A stretch of 64,000 nucleotides of DNA from Achatina immaculata. Taxonomy: Eukaryota; Mollusca; Gastropoda; Stylommatophora; Achatinidae. Position 1 is the first letter of the stretch. Every line of letters starts with the position of its first letter. The translations under genes were made by a program, and so were the position numbers. This document shows, piece by piece, positions 42,452 through 55,300 of the stretch. The stretch lies in the NCBI GenBank assembly GCA_009760885.1, contig CM019702.1, forward strand, positions 50,224,840-50,288,839, given 5' to 3'. A model generated the notes under the pieces. The model had not been told where the DNA came from. It was given only the letters and a program-made list of their open reading frames with translations, and made no database searches.

Positions 42452-44750
42452 GTAGATATATGTGTAAGGTGTATACAAAATGGCAGAGGGAGTGAGTAAA
42501 GTGAGAAAAAACAAATAGAAAGTATGAGAATATGTAAATGAAAAACATACACCATCCAATATTTTGGCGTAAACTTTGTTCGAGGATCACATGCACAAAC
42601 GAGACAAAAGACAAATAACTAAACAAAGAACTTATCTTAATAAGGCCTCCTCCAGAAGTAGGAAACAGACAAATGCTTGTCCACTAGAAGATGCTTAGAG
42701 ACCACGCGGGGCTACAGAAAAGATAATACGATAGAGCCAATCTTAAAGAAGAGGTTGAGAGAGAGGAGGAAACAGGTGGTTGAAAGGGAGAGGAAGGGCA
42801 ATAGAAACATGATAGCAGCTAGAGGAGAAGGTGTCGGAGGTGGGGGAGGGGGAAAGGGGAAGCGGAGAGATAATGAATGAAAAACATAAACACCTACATG
42901 GAGAAAATGTGAAACTGGTAAATAGGACAAGACCATATAAAGACCAGTATGTCGCCAGAGAGGAAGAGAAGATGGCGATAGGGAAGGGGAGCTAGGAGAA
43001 AGAAAGTAGAATAAAAAAGGAGGGGGGTTGGAAAACTAATGAAGTTACAGAAAGCTGAAGACATTGTTCATTCCAGCTGGGTGGAGACAGCCAGCCTGGA
43101 AAATACGGCGCTGTTCTAGGATCCGTCTAGATCGTACATCAGCAGAGCAAGAGTGGATCACACTAACAGAAATATCCCGTTTTCCCCTGTGGTTGCTAAA
43201 GCAAAAATATTTAGCCACAGGTGTCCAGGCCCTCTTAGAAATATCGTTAAGATGTTGGCGAAAACGATCTCCTAAGCGTAAACCGGTCTCCACTATGTAC
43301 GCCATACCACAACGTTTGCACATAATAACATAAATAACATTGAGTGAAGTGTAGGTGAAACCCACCTGAACTGATAACTTGGACCTAGGGAAGGAGATCT
43401 GGCTAGCCTCGACAACAAACGGACAAGTGTTGCATCTACGGCGTCCGCAACGTCTGGTATTATAAAAAGTGTCATCTGTCTTAAGATGACTACGAATTAA
43501 AAGGTCCCTGAGGTTCTTGTCCCGTCTGTTTGGGGTTCCCCAAAAGGTTCACGTGTCTCAGACTCGGTCTGAAGGAGATAGAGATGGCGAAACAGTATGT
43601 TTTTAACTGCAAAACTATGAGGGTGGTGCATGAGTGCCAGTTTAACTTTGTCCGAGCTACAGTGCGGTTTAGGAGTGAGGGCTTGTTGTCGCGATATATG
43701 GCTGATGCGGTTCCAAGATGACGAGAGAACATGTTCTGGATAGCCGCGTTGATGGAAGAAATCTAGCATTTTATGGCCTTGATCCTGGAAATCCAAATCC
43801 TCATTACACAAACGTCGCAACCTAAGAAGCTGGGAAAAAGAAATAGAGTCCTTACACGATCTGGGATGGGAGGAAGAGTACAAGAGATAGCTGTGAGAGT
43901 CGCAGGTTTATAGTGGACAGAAGTAGCAAGCCCGGTAGGGCTGATAGTAACGGCAATGTCGACAAAGTTAACGGAAGTAGTAGAGACATGGGAGGTGAAA
44001 GAAATGACAGGATTGTACTCCTTAACAAAACTGATAAAGTTGTCAAGATCTTCCTCTGGCATTGATGTGACCCCATTGACGTCATCTATGTAGCGTCTAT
44101 AGAAGGCGGGAAAGGGGCCTCTAAAGGCTCTCAGAACCTTGTGTTCGAAGAACTGAGTTGGAGGACAAGTCGTGTAAGGCACAGAATAGTAGACGTAGGA
44201 ATAGAAGGATTGCGTCTTTTGTTCAGAAAGAACTTGACGGTCTGAAGTCCCTGATCATGCGGGATGGATGTGTATAAGGATACTACATCAAAGGTGAAGA
44301 TACGGTAGGTGTGACCAGGCAGGAGTGTAAGGGTCTCAAAAGCAATGAGAGCATGATTCGTGTCCTTAAGATAAGTGGGCAGACTAGTGACCAGAGGTTG
44401 AAAGATGCTGTCAAGAAAATCAGAGATTTGTTCTGTAGGACAGGAACAAGGAACACTATGGGCCTTCCTGGGTTGCCTGGTTTGTGAAATCTTAGTATAT
44501 AAAATGATGGCTTCCCTAAGCAGCTGTCACGGATGTGAAGATGAGTAGCAGAGGGAGAAAGACCAGTCTTGTCGATGAGTTCATTGATCATGTCACGAAC
44601 ATGGTGGTTGTTGGCCAGAGTCGGATCTTGAGGGCGAGAGACATAAAATTCAATGTTGCTCGCCTGGCCTATGGCCTCTTGGATATAGAATTCTTTCTTC
44701 CAACAAATAATTGTGCAAGAGTGCAGACAAGGGCGGGGCACAATATTTTG
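42452..44750 (-). mobile_element. Penelope-like element P4, most complete copy, nested in LINE E
   Basis: The minus-strand order is an N-terminal part (NIEFYVSRPQDPTLANN, LHIRDSCLGKPSFYI), RT core FDVVSLYTSIPHDQ near 44222-44306, RRYIDDVNGVTSMPEED (YxDD box, near 44060-44110), then the SVHYKP and RVRTLF connector, QRGYPEHVLSSSW, and a GIY-YIG endonuclease (43365-43045: YTSLNVIYVIMCKRC, MAYIVETGLRLGDRF, where the usual YIGET reads YIVET). A 3' UTR with GCCAAAATATTGGATGG follows. Frameshifts near 44190, 43760, 43500 and 43370. Inactive. Confidence 0.87.
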
Positions 44751-45829
44751 ATATGTTTGTGCTGGTTAGTTTTTTTTTTTTTGCTTGATCTTTGACACAA
44801 ATAAACTTTACTGCTCGCTTCTGAAGTGAGTATAGCCTCTTTGTATTTGACACTGAGCAACCATCCCAGATTGTTGAGCAATAGTTTAAATGTGCTTGTA
44901 TATATGATATGTAGTATATCTTCATTGTGTCATGATCGATGAAGTGCTTTATTTTGGCTAATGGTAACTGGTATACTTTTTGCGCAATGATTTTGTTAGA
45001 CCTTGCACATGAAATTTCCAGGTCAAATGTTGGCCAATAATAAGACCTAGTGTTTTGTGCTCGCTAACGTTTTCTATCTGTGATTTTTCAGTACAGAGCC
45101 GAAGTATTGTTTTTGTCGCGTCTTGTATGTTCTGTCTTGTTGTTATGAGCATTGATTTTGTTTTATCAGTATTTATAATCATGCCATTGTTGTTGCTCCA
45201 TCTAATTAGATTGTGTAGACTGTGTAATCGTCGGCATAAAGATCATAAGAAGAGTGTTTAAGATGAAGATGAAGATCCTTGAAATATATAGCAAAGAGTA
45301 AAGGGCCTAGAATAGAACCTTGCAGAACACCGGTGTCAATTATAGCAGAATTTGATAGAGAAATGTTGAAGAATACTATCTGTTGTCTGTCTGAAAACAA
45401 ATGATGCAATTAATTTTATTAGGTCAGGGTACAGTCTATAAGTCTTTATTTTTCTTACAAGAATATTGTGGTCATTCATATCAAATGCCTTTTTGAAGTC
45501 GCAAAGATGGAACCATATAGTCTGTCGTCATTTATGTTTATTAACCAGTTTTCTGTCATTTTAGTGAAAGCTGTGTGGCAGGAGTTATTGGGTCTAAAGC
45601 CTGACTGACTGTCTATGAGTAAATTGTTCTCTTGCATGTGTGGTAAAGTTATTTTGTGTATGTGTTTTTCTAGTCGTTTTGATAACGACGATAGTATGGA
45701 AGTTGGTCTATAGTTGGTAAGATTGCTGGATGAGCCAGATTTAAAGAGAGAATACACTTTAGCAGTTTTAAAAGCCACAGGGAAATAACATTTTACAATG
45801 CACTGACTGTAAATATATATTCTTCTTCT

Positions 45830-46195
45830 TATATCTTTTTCGTTCCGTTAAACATCATAGGGCTCGTAAGTTAGTTCGCCAATTTATCCTGTTATCGGCG
45901 AGCTTTTCAACCTCATCAAGGGATTTTATGGCTATTAATTTGGCCTCTCTTAACAATGTCCTCTTTAGAGCTTCACGTGGTTTGCCTCTTTTTCTTCGGC
46001 CTGTTGTGTTCCACTTGATATTTTGTTTTGAGATTCTCTGATCGTTTCTTCTCATCAAGTGACCAACATATGTCCATCTCCTTTTCCTGATCACCCATGA
46101 GACTGGTTGTTGTTCAGTCATCTGTCTTATCTCTGCATTGTTCTTGAATTCGTTTCACTTGATGCCGAGTATTTTCCTTAGGCATTTGTTTTAAA
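45830..46195 (-). mobile_element. LINE B 3' fragment nested in LINE E
   Basis: MTEQQPVSWVIRKRRWTYVG through RGKPREALKRTLL to TNLRAL, then a decayed 3' end (GGAACGAAAAAGATATAAG). It sits between the endonuclease and RT segments of LINE E. Confidence 0.83.
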
Positions 46196-47082
46196 AAGAA
46201 AATCAGATTCCATCCTTTTGTTAGATAGGGTATGTTTTTGTTAGATATGGTCTTCGAAATTGATTTACTGTCTGATTTATTCTATACTAGATTCCTAAAG
46301 TAATTTTTTTTCTCTTGACTTATTAAATATTAAACCTTGTTTCTGAGTGAACGGTAGGTCCTAAAGTCCTTGATTTTGTGCGCCCGGTCACGTTCTCTCA
46401 TGGCATGTAATATTTCAGGTGTTATCCAAGGTGACTTCGTCTGGTGTTTTACACTCACCTCTTTCATGGGGACATGTTTGTCTAATATATCTCTGAAGAT
46501 CTTTAGCCAACATTTTATTGCCTCATCAGGGTCAGTTAGTTGGTACACGCGCGTAAGTGAAGATGCTTGCAAATTATTAAGGTTAAATTCTAGGTTACAT
46601 TTTTTGAGGCTTCTAAATTTCATATTTGTGTGATGTTTTTAGGAAGTTTATACCCCTTTCTTGTCTACGTACAGCATACTGGATAATGATCACTTAACAA
46701 AATATGAGAGATGTTACATTCAATGATGTTTTCTGGGTGGGCTACATATATGTGATCTAACAATGTGGATGATACTTATATTACTCTGGTAGGTTTGGTG
46801 GCAATTTGGGAAAAATTGTAGGATAATATAATGTTGCTCCAAGTTGGATCTGATTGTGTTAGATCTATGTTGAAATCTCCAAGAATGATAATGTCTTTGA
46901 ATTTAAAGGATGTAACCTCATCCATCATAGTCGTGAAGTGATCATACCACAGGGATGATGCATTTTGATTACAGTACAAAAGTCCAATAACTAATTGACT
47001 CCGGTTTGACAATTTAACTTCCGCCCAAATACACTCTAACTCCGATGATTCGAGGTCTTCTCTATGACTAAACTGAATAGTT

Positions 47083-47214
47083 GTGGAGACATACATTACT
47101 AGACCTGTTTCTAGTTTCCTGGTTGGGTCACGCCGGATCAGGATAGTTGTGGAGACATACATTACTAGACCTGTTTCTAGTTTCCTGGTTGGGTCACGCC
47201 GGATCAGGTTAAAG
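47083..47214. repeat. 66-bp tandem duplication in LINE E
   Basis: Two copies of ATAGTTGTGGAGACATACAT through GGGTCACGCCGGATCAGG, duplicating part of the endonuclease coding region. Confidence 0.92.
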
Positions 47215-47565
47215 CCGTTAATCCTAATATCTTCATCAGTTATGTTCCTATTTAAACGGCTTTCAGAGGAGCCAAAATGTGGAAATTTTGATTTATTATG
47301 TGTATTGCTTCAAGAATTTTGCTTAATAGGTGATATACATTCAGATGGCCTATTCAAAGTCCTTCTTTTGTAACCATTTTTTGGTAAGTGGGGTCATTTT
47401 ATATTCTTGTCTACTATCACTGGTTTGAAAGTGCTTCCTATTATTACACTCACTACTGAAGTAACTAAACTTTTAAATACTACAGACACTGTATATGAAA
47501 CTTTCAACTGGTACACAACTCACCAGCTGAAATAGTTGGAGACTGAAAGAGAGACACGCCTAACT

Positions 47566-47921
47566 CTCTCTCTCTCTGAACCTTAAGTGCCCAGGGCACA
47601 TGGGGCTTCCGCAAGGGTTTTCCACAAATGCCTGTCTTTCGCCTTTTTTTCTGCTCTTGCCCAGGTGAGCCCTCTATTGCTCAACATCCTTTCTGTTGTT
47701 CTTCTCCATGTCTCTTTTGGTCTACCCTTACTTCTGCTCCCCTGTGGTGTCCATCTTAGTGCTATTTTTGGTAATGAGTTGTCAGTCATTCGGAGCACAT
47801 GTCCCAACCATCGCCAGCGTCTTTCCTCAATAATTGTTGTCAGTGGTTTCATCTGCATTTCTGCCAATAAGATGTTATTTCTTATGGTGTTTGGCCAAAA
47901 TATTTTTTTAATTCTACTTAA
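47566..47921 (-). mobile_element. LINE D copy 2 with 12-bp target duplication
   Basis: ACACGCCTAACT at 47554-47565 and 47922-47933 flanks 356 bases of the LINE D 3' end, nearly identical to copy 1 (RRWRWLGHVLRM, GRPKETWRRTTE, stop, AGAGAG tail). Confidence 0.92.
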
Positions 47922-47933
47922 ACACGCCTAACT

Positions 47934-48335
47934 ACTGAACAATTAAATGTTCAGATATGAGAACTCACTAACAAGTGGGGTAATTAATTTTATAGTTCTC
48001 ACACACAAACAGATACAACTCACAAACTGCAAGGATCTAAAAAAAAGTTAACAAGAATTAGACAAACAGATAAAAAAAAAGAAAAGGGGGGGGGGGGGAA
48101 TAATATGTAAAGAATTCTAAATAAACTCAAGAAAAAAGATATCAGTCATTATATCTTGCTGAATAACAATTCGTTTTTTGTTCGTTTGTTTTTTTTTACA
48201 TTGCGGGTTGAAGGTTTCAGTTTCTGATGAATCGCGATGATATTACCATCAGTCTAAGGCATGTGGTGTCAGTAAAGTACATGCCATGTTAATTATGCAG
48301 AGATAACATATAGGCATGACATATAAGCATGTAGG
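47934..48335. other. Unassigned, with a poly-G run
   Basis: A run of about 14 G after AAAA near 48086-48100. Otherwise no recognised feature. Confidence 0.45.
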
Positions 48336-48575
48336 CTGAGAGAGACAGAGATGCAGGGAAAGGAGAGAGAGAAAGAGATAGAGGATTGGAGACAGAGGAG
48401 AGAGGGGAGTGGAGAGAGAGATGAGAGAGACACAGAAACAGAGAAAGAGAGAGAGGAGTGAGAGAGGGAGAGAGAGGAGAAAGAGAGGGAGGAAGAGAGA
48501 GGAGAGAGAGGGAAAAGCAGAGAGAGGAAGAGAGAAAGGAGAGGGAGAGATAGAGATGAGAGAGAAAAAGGCACA
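48336..48575. repeat. Purine (GA-rich) tract
   Basis: About 230 bases of almost pure A/G on the + strand, mostly GAGA. Mirror-repeat purine tracts of this length can form triplex DNA (known in general, not tested here). Confidence 0.9.
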
Positions 48576-48595
48576 CGTCATAGCTCAGTTGAACA

Positions 48596-48798
48596 AAGTC
48601 AAATCTACATCTCTGAAGCCTCTGATGCAGACTTCTAACAAATCTACATCTCTGAAGCCTCTGATGCAGACTTCTAACAAATCTACATCTCTGAAGCCTC
48701 TGATGCAGACTTCTAACAAATCTACATCTCTGAAGCCTCTGATGCAGACTTCTGACAAATCTACATCTCTGAAGCCTCTGATGCAGACTTCTAACAAA
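48596..48798. repeat. 39-bp minisatellite, in-frame on both strands
   Basis: Five copies of AAATCTACATCTCTGAAGCC plus TCTGATGCAGACTTCTAAC. 39 is 13 codons, so open frames cross it on both strands. No coding evidence. The Tc1 element begins right after. Confidence 0.93.
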
Positions 48799-48800
48799 TA

Positions 48801-50323
48801 TCACGGAAAAAGTAAGTGTGCAGTGGTGTCAAGCGCACCAATTACGTTGTCATGAGTGAAATGAAATCAAATTTGGCACAAAGTTTTGTCTGAGTGTTGT
48901 CTACTTCCCCGTGCTGCACGAAGTTGATCGCACTATTCATGGGGAGATAACCACAGCTCCAGTGAAATCACATGCGTGATCCATGATTGGTTACTGACCA
49001 CGGATAAAATGAGGGTAAGTGTGTAATTCTGTTCTCAGAGATCTCTTCACGTAATCGTTGAAGAAAGAAGTAGTGGAATTCCAACATAAACATCTTTTTT
49101 CATCATGCCAAGATTGAATGAACATCAGCGAGAAATAGCTGTTGGGATGTTAATTGCTAGATCAACAGTAGCAGCAGTATCTCAATATTTTAATGTTCAT
49201 AGAAACACAATATCACGCCTTCAAAGTCATTTCAACCAAAATGTTTCCGTTGCTGACAGCCATAGAAGCGGCAGACCACGAGTTACCATCCTTGCACAAG
49301 ATCGCTACATCCACCTCATGCACCTTCGTAACAGGTTTCTCCAGGCAACATGGACTGCCTGCAACATTCCAGGTGTAAGACGTGTGTCGGGCAGGACAGT
49401 GAGAAACAGACTCAGAGAGGTAAATCTTTTATCTCATAGGCCTGCAGTTAGACCAGTACTGACAGTTCGCCACAGACAAACCCGCTTGAACTCGGCCAGG
49501 CACCATGTGGCATGGCCTTATCATCAATGGAGACGGATCCTATTCACTGATGAGTCCAGGTTCTGTCTGCAAGGCCATGATGGGCGTGCTTTAGTGTACA
49601 GGCGAAGAGGAGAACGCTTTGCGAATAACTGTGCTAGAGGTGAATAGGAGAAGAGGAGGCATTGTAATGGTTTGGGGAGGAATTTCCTATGCTGGCCGAA
49701 CAAACCTAGTCTTCCTCAATGGCAACCTTACAGTTTTACGACATAGGGACGAAATCAATACACGCCACGTAATGCCTTTTCTGGATGCTAATGGACAAGG
49801 CGTGATACTGCAGCAAGATAACGCTCGTCCACATGTCGCACGTGTGGTCAGGGACCGCTTTCAGCAGCATCAGATTACTGTCTTGCCACGGCCGGCAGTT
49901 TCACCGGACCTATCACTTATCGAGCAGTTTTGGGATGAATTGGACCGCAGGTTGCTAAGACGACACAATCGTCCTGGAAACCGCCAAGAATTAGCCCAAG
50001 CGTTGCAAGAAGAATGGAACAACATGCCTTAACAATTGATACAACTTGTCATTGGTTCGATGAGAAGGCGGTGTCAAGCAGTGATAACTGCCCGAGGAGG
50101 AGACACATGATATTGAAACCCTGATTTTCTTTTCTTGGAGTGGTGAGCCACATTAGGTGAGTTTTTTTTTTCACTTTTTTGTGACATGTGACTGGCCTGA
50201 AAGTTATCATTTTATCTGTTATTGGATGATCAAACATAATGTGTGCTAAATTTTATTTCAGTCATCACCTGAGCACGTTCATTGTGCTTTTTAAAGCACT
50301 GCACACTTACTTTTTTCCATGAG
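48801..50323 (+). mobile_element. Tc1-type transposon, nearly intact
   Basis: TIRs are TCACGGAAAAAGTAAGTGTG at 48801 and, on the reverse strand, CTCATGGAAAAAAGTAAGTG ending at 50323, both continuing to GCAGTG. TA duplications lie at 48799-48800 and 50324-50325. Total 1,523 bp. One transposase gene fills the middle. Confidence 0.92.
49105..50110 (+). pseudogene. Tc1 transposase, one frameshift and one late stop
   Basis: ATG at 49105 (MPRLNEHQREIAVGML). Paired-like DNA-binding part with VHRNTISRLQ and SGRPRVT, then RRILFTDESRF (first Asp), VWGGISY, LQQDNARPHVA (second Asp) and SPDLSLIEQFWD (Glu), i.e. D,D34E. A one-base loss near 49631 shifts the frame (NNC to LEVNRRRGG). TAA at 50030 truncates the last 25 or so residues, which remain readable (SMRRRCQAVITARGG). 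All catalytic residues are present. Confidence 0.92.
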
Positions 50324-50344
50324 TATAGAAAACAAAAAGGTTTT

Positions 50345-50510
50345 TTCTTACAGTAAAGTAAGAGAGCACAGTAAAGTAAGAGAGCACAGTAAAGAGAGAG
50401 ACCACAGTAAAGTAAGGGAACACAGTAAAGTAAGGGAACACAGTAAAGTAAGAGAGCACAGTAAAGTAAGGGAACAAAGTAACATAAGAGAGCACAGTAT
50501 TATATGGTTA
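50345..50510. repeat. 19-bp minisatellite
   Basis: About eight degenerate copies of GAGAGCACAGTAAAGTAAG. Confidence 0.9.
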
Positions 50511-50762
50511 GACCTTGAGAAGTGATGCAGAATTCATTCATTCTGACAAAAAGATTGTGAAAATCCATGAGAAAGTGTGCGAAAAGTCTGGAAAAAAAAC
50601 CAACAAGAAATTAATAATTTTTCATACAACTATCGTTCTTAGAATCTATGGCGTGCAAATTTAAAACTGAAGACATACTAATAATTTTAAAAGTTTTTCA
50701 ACTGTAATTCAAATCAATACCTGATAAATGTCGAACTGTCAGTGTTACTCTGACGTTAATTA
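50511..50762. other. Unassigned AT-rich sequence
   Basis: No feature recognised. Confidence 0.5.
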
Positions 50763-51085
50763 CACGCATACACACATAAATGATCGTACAATGGCATTAA
50801 GTACTCACATACACATAAATGATCGTACAATGACATTAAGTACTCACATACACATAAATGATCGTACAATGGCATTAAGTACTCACATACACATAAATGA
50901 TCGTACAATGACATTAAGTACTCACATACACATAAATGATCGTACAATGGCATTAAGTACTCACATACACATAAATGATCGTACAATGACATTAAGTACT
51001 CACATACACATAAATGATCGTACAATGGCATTAAGTACTCACATACACATAAATGATCGTACAATGACATTAAGTACTCGCATAA
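50763..51085. repeat. 39-bp minisatellite with 78-bp alternation
   Basis: Eight copies of CATACACATAAATGATCGTA plus CAATGGCATTAAGTACTCA, in which GGC and GAC alternate strictly, so the real repeating unit is 78 bp. In-frame open frames on both strands are a by-product of the 39-bp period. Confidence 0.94.
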
Positions 51086-51284
51086 ATATACTTCGCTACA
51101 CATCGGAAATAAAATCATGAATAGGAGAGATAAAGCCAGCATTTTTGTTGTTGTTGATACACTGAGGATAGAAACAAATACAAGGATGTACCCTTTTGAA
51201 GAAAAGAGTATTGCAGAGAAAATTTAGAGTCATTATTACTGTGTGGATGTGAAATCGGACGATGAACAAAAAAGATGATAAAGA

Positions 51285-51440
51285 AACTGGAAGCAATACA
51301 GATTTCTTTTAAAGGATAATGCAACAAATACCTCTAACAGACAGAAAAACAAACGAAGAGGTCCTCAGAGAATTTGCAGAACAACGGAAACTAGTTCAAT
51401 GTATAAGGAAAAGACAGTCAACATTTCTTTAACATGTTGT
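51285..51440 (+). mobile_element. LINE F small C-terminal remnant
   Basis: Readable text TDRKTNEEVLREF, AEQRKLVQCIRKRQSTF, typical of the segment before the RRW/GH motif of RT-type LINEs. Frameshifted and short. The preceding 200 bases (51086-51284) show nothing recognised. Confidence 0.55.
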
Positions 51441-51444
51441 GGAC

Positions 51445-52395
51445 GATCTAAGCTTGGGTCGAGGGTGTACGAATGTGACAGAAACGTAATCGTCCACAAA
51501 ACTTCCTAGTGGTTCTGGGGTAGTATGATAGAACATTTTTTCTTGCACGATTCGTAAGGACGACCGATTATTTAGTTATATTCTGCTCGTGCCCACCTCA
51601 TGTGGTGTCGATTTGTGTAGTGTGAGTTAAGCTGACATGTAGGTTTTGAGTCAGTATGTGTAGTGTTGTAATTTGTGTGAAGTTTATATTCTGTTAATAT
51701 TTATGATTGTAATGATATAGGATTTTATTAGAAAGTGACTGCTTATTAAATATGGTATGATTTCATTGTGAGCATTATGCATATTGGATTGGTAACATGT
51801 ATAATTTTGTATATGCTATTCATGCACATTGACTATATGTTTGCATCAATATAGATTATAATAATGTATGTCATGGGCACTATGACTGCGAAAATTAAAG
51901 TGCAGTTGCACAAATATTCGTATGGAGGCCACATATAGGGCCCAGAAAGTTCACGGCATATGGAGTTAATAATATTATACGACATATGGAGTTTATAATA
52001 TTAATATTGCTGATCTGTGAAGGTTCATTATCATATGTTATTATGCTTGAATTATTTTGTATTTTCACTGATTTGTTCATCCATTGCTCTTCCATTATTA
52101 ATTAATACTGTCTTGATGTCATGTTGATTGTCAGTGCCAGTTTGTATGTTGTTGTGATAAACTGTGGGATTAAAACTGGTGTATTACTGATTTCAGACTT
52201 AGATTTGTATTGCATGTCATGTATATTGTTGTAATAAATGTCAGATGGTTGGGTAGATTTATTCAAAATTGGCATAGTGTAGGACAGGCCATGGTAGGGA
52301 TAACCTAGGTTGGTGGTGTAATGAGGGAGATAGAATATATCGTCTAGCATTGTAGTACCTCGGCTGGTGGTGTAATGGGGGAGATAGAATATATC
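51445..52395 (+). repeat. Unclassified dispersed repeat, copy 1
   Basis: Aligns by eye over about 950 bases with the reverse complement of 58775-59868. Shared words include CATGTGGTGT with GATTTGTGTAGTGTGA, GATTTCATTGTGA, GGATTGGTAACATG, GGAGGCCACAT, CTTGATGTCATGTT, TGGTGTATTACTGATTTC and TTGGTGGTGTAATG. No coding sequence. It contains a local 62-bp duplication at 52309-52390. Class unknown (solo LTR or non-autonomous element are both possible). Confidence 0.72.
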
Positions 52396-55300
52396 CTCTT
52401 ATCTCATATCCTTCCCGTGCCGTTAAACGTCACATAGGGCTCGCAAAGTAGTTCGCCAATTTTTCCTGTCTTCGGCGAATTGTTCAACCAAAGGATTTTA
52501 TGCCTGTTGATTTGGCCTCTCTTAATAATGTCCTCTTCAGAGTTTCCCGCGGTCTGCCTCTTTTTCTTCGGCCTGTTGTGTTCCATTTGATAGCTTGTTT
52601 TGGGATTCTCTGATCATTTCTTCTCATCAAGTGACCAACGTATGTCCATCTCCTTTTCCTGATCACCCATGAGACTGGTTGTTGTTCAGTCATCTGTCTT
52701 ATCTCTGTATTGTTCTTGAATTCATTCCACTTGATGCCGAGTATTTTCCTTAGGCATTTATTTTCAAAAGAGTCTAATTTCTTTTCTGTTTCTTTAGTTG
52801 TTTTCCAGCTTTCACATGCATAAATGAGAGTGGATATTACATTTGAATTGAATAGTCTTAACTTAGTTTTTGTGCTTATAACTTGTGAATTCCATATGTT
52901 ATCAGGATTCTTGAAGATTGATGCTGCTTTTGCAACTATGATCTTAACTTCCTTTCTAGTGTCACCATCCTGGTCTATATAGCTGCCAAGATATGCAAAT
53001 TGATTGACTTCTTCAATATCTGTCCCATCTATGTGTATTTTTCCATTTTGATTGAGAGGATTTTCATTATTTTTGTTTTGTCCTTGTTAACTTCAAGTCC
53101 TATTTTGCTAGCCAGTGAAGACAGACTATCTGTTTTTTCTTGCATGGAATTCACATTATTACTGATAAGAGTTATGTCATCAGCAAAATCAAGATCTTCT
53201 AGTTGGGTCCCATGTACCCAGTCAATACCTGTGTTACCTGTGCAGCATTTTTTCATTATGAAGTCTATTGTAATCCCAAAAAGTAAAGGAGACAGTATAC
53301 ATCCTTGTTTCACGCCTGTTTCAATCTGGAACCATTCACTCATCCCTTCTTCTGTCTTGACTGCACAAACTTATCCACTGTATAAGTCCTTAATGATGTT
53401 GACAATTTTAGATGGTATTCCATATAGACATAAAATTCTCCATAATGAATCTCTGTGTATGCTATCAAATGGCTTTTTAAAAAATCTATGAAGTTCAGTA
53501 TTAATGGTTTCTGCTTTTCAATATGTTCTTCAAGTATTATTCTTAGAGTAAAGATCTGGTCGAGACAGCTTCTCTCTTTTCGAAATCCTGCTTGTTCTTC
53601 TCTCATTGTAGTATCCACTATATCTTTGAGTCTATTCAAAATGACCTTGCAAAATACTTTTGACACAACTGATTTAAGGTTACTCCTCTCCAGTTGTTAC
53701 AGTCACTAAGGTTGCCCTTTTTTGATATTTTAACAATGATTCCTTTCTTCCAATTAGAAGGGACCTTTTCTTCTTTCCAAATCTTGTTAAACATTCTCTG
53801 TAGTTGTCTCATGTTGTCACTATTGATAGCTTTTAGCATCTCGGCTGTTATTTCATCTTCACCTGCAGCTTTGTTGTTAGCCATTAAATTCACTGCTGTT
53901 TCAATTCCATGCAATTTAATTTCATCTAGGTTGACATTTAGTTGTGGGGCTGGTAAGTCAGTTTCAAGGTTTAACAATTCTTTTGGTTGTGGTCGATTAA
54001 GTATTTCTTGGAAGTGTTCAGCCCATCTTTGCTTTTGGTCTTTATTTGATGTTAATAGTGTTCCAGTTTTGCTAAGGATTAGTCTTTCTTTAGATGTAAT
54101 AGTACCTGTTAGCCTCTTTTGTATGTTATATAAAGTTTTGCTGTCTCCTGTTTTTGCTGTTTTTTCTGCCTCTTTCGCCATATTGTCTATGTATTCTCTT
54201 TTATCCCTTCTAGCTGAACTTTTTACTTTCTTGTCTATTTCTTTGTATTTTGCTTTTGCCAAATCTCTTTCATGATCTGTTTTTGCATTCAACATGTCTA
54301 ATTTGACTGCTCGTCTTTCATGTATATACTTCCATGTGTTTTCTGATATCCATGCTCTTCTATTTGGTTTTTCCAGTCCAGCGCTTACTTTTGCTGCTGT
54401 GATTATTGCTGTGCTGTAAGAATTCCGTAACTCATCTATACCTATTTCCTCAACTTCACTGGGTGTTTTGGAATGATTGGCAAGTTCCTGATCGAAATTA
54501 ATGTTATTATTTTCTTCTTGTAGGCTGTGGCTGTTTATCTTTCTGTGTACTGATTTCTTGTGTTGACTTTTCAATTTTAGTTTTATTTTCCCTATGCACA
54601 GGTTGTGATCACTGTTGACATCTGCACCCCTATAAGCCCTTACATCCATGAGAGATGTTCTGTATTGCTTTCTAATACAAAAATGATCTATCTGGTTTCT
54701 AGTTCTATCATCTGGAGATATCCACGTTGTTTTATGTATCTCTTTGTGTGGGAATATTGTGCCTCCAATGACCATGCCCTCTGTTAGACATAGTTCAATT
54801 AATCTTTCTCCGTTCTGATTAACCATGTCAATTCCTTCTTTCCCCATCACTTTTTCAACGTTGGTATTATCCTTCCCTACCTTAGCATTGAAGTCCCCCA
54901 TAGCAATTAGGATGTCGTGTTTAGGGACTTTGTTGATGATTTGCTGTAGTTGGTGATAGAAATCGTCTTTCACATCATCATCTGCATTATTCGTGGAGGC
55001 ATAATACTGTATTATTGTCATTCTTCCGTATCGTAGGTTGTATCGTGCTCTTATTATACGACTGTTCACTGGTTCCCATTCTACACGGCTCTTTGCAGCT
55101 ACATTTGACATAATAATGCCCACCCCGTCCCGGATTTTACCATCATTTCTGCCTGAATGTATTATTAACTTACCGTTTTCCGCCGATCTTTTACCTGCTT
55201 CTGGCCATCGCATTTCGCTGATGCCCAGTATGTCTAGATGGTATCTCTCCATTTCTTTGATGACCTGAGTAGTTTTTGTTGTTGCTGCTATCGTTCTCAC

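Larger units (their letters stand above)
41896..47390 (-). mobile_element. LINE E (CR1/jockey-like), long copy split by P4 and a LINE B piece
   Basis: Segments on the minus strand are 47390-46196 (endonuclease: ITDEDIRINGFNLIRR, IIILGDFNIDL, ILLSDHYPV; then TDPDEAIKCW, HVPMKEVSVK), 45829-44751 (RT: LTNYRPTSIL, QSGFRPNNSC, VLQGSILGPLLFAIY, LYADDYTVY with YADD, EHKTLGLIIG) and 42451-41896 (C-terminus SLPKPRLGLYKKSF, YSAAHLWN, 3' UTR, AATAAAGATC, ATTGATTG tail on the reverse strand). The order is that of one element, so the two intervening elements are later insertions. Many stops; inactive. The exact LINE clade is not resolved. Confidence 0.8.

Noticed and set aside
47083..47214. Hammerhead-like words (CTGATCC...GAAAC) in the 66-bp duplication
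   Set aside because: No stem II or stem III pairing in the right order; the stretch is LINE E endonuclease coding sequence.
48289..48855. Glu/Arg-rich or Ser/Leu-rich proteins over the GA tract
   Set aside because: Purine microsatellite plus a 39-bp minisatellite read in arbitrary frames.
50728..51142. 130-residue repeat protein (both strands)
   Set aside because: In-frame translation of the 39-bp minisatellite.
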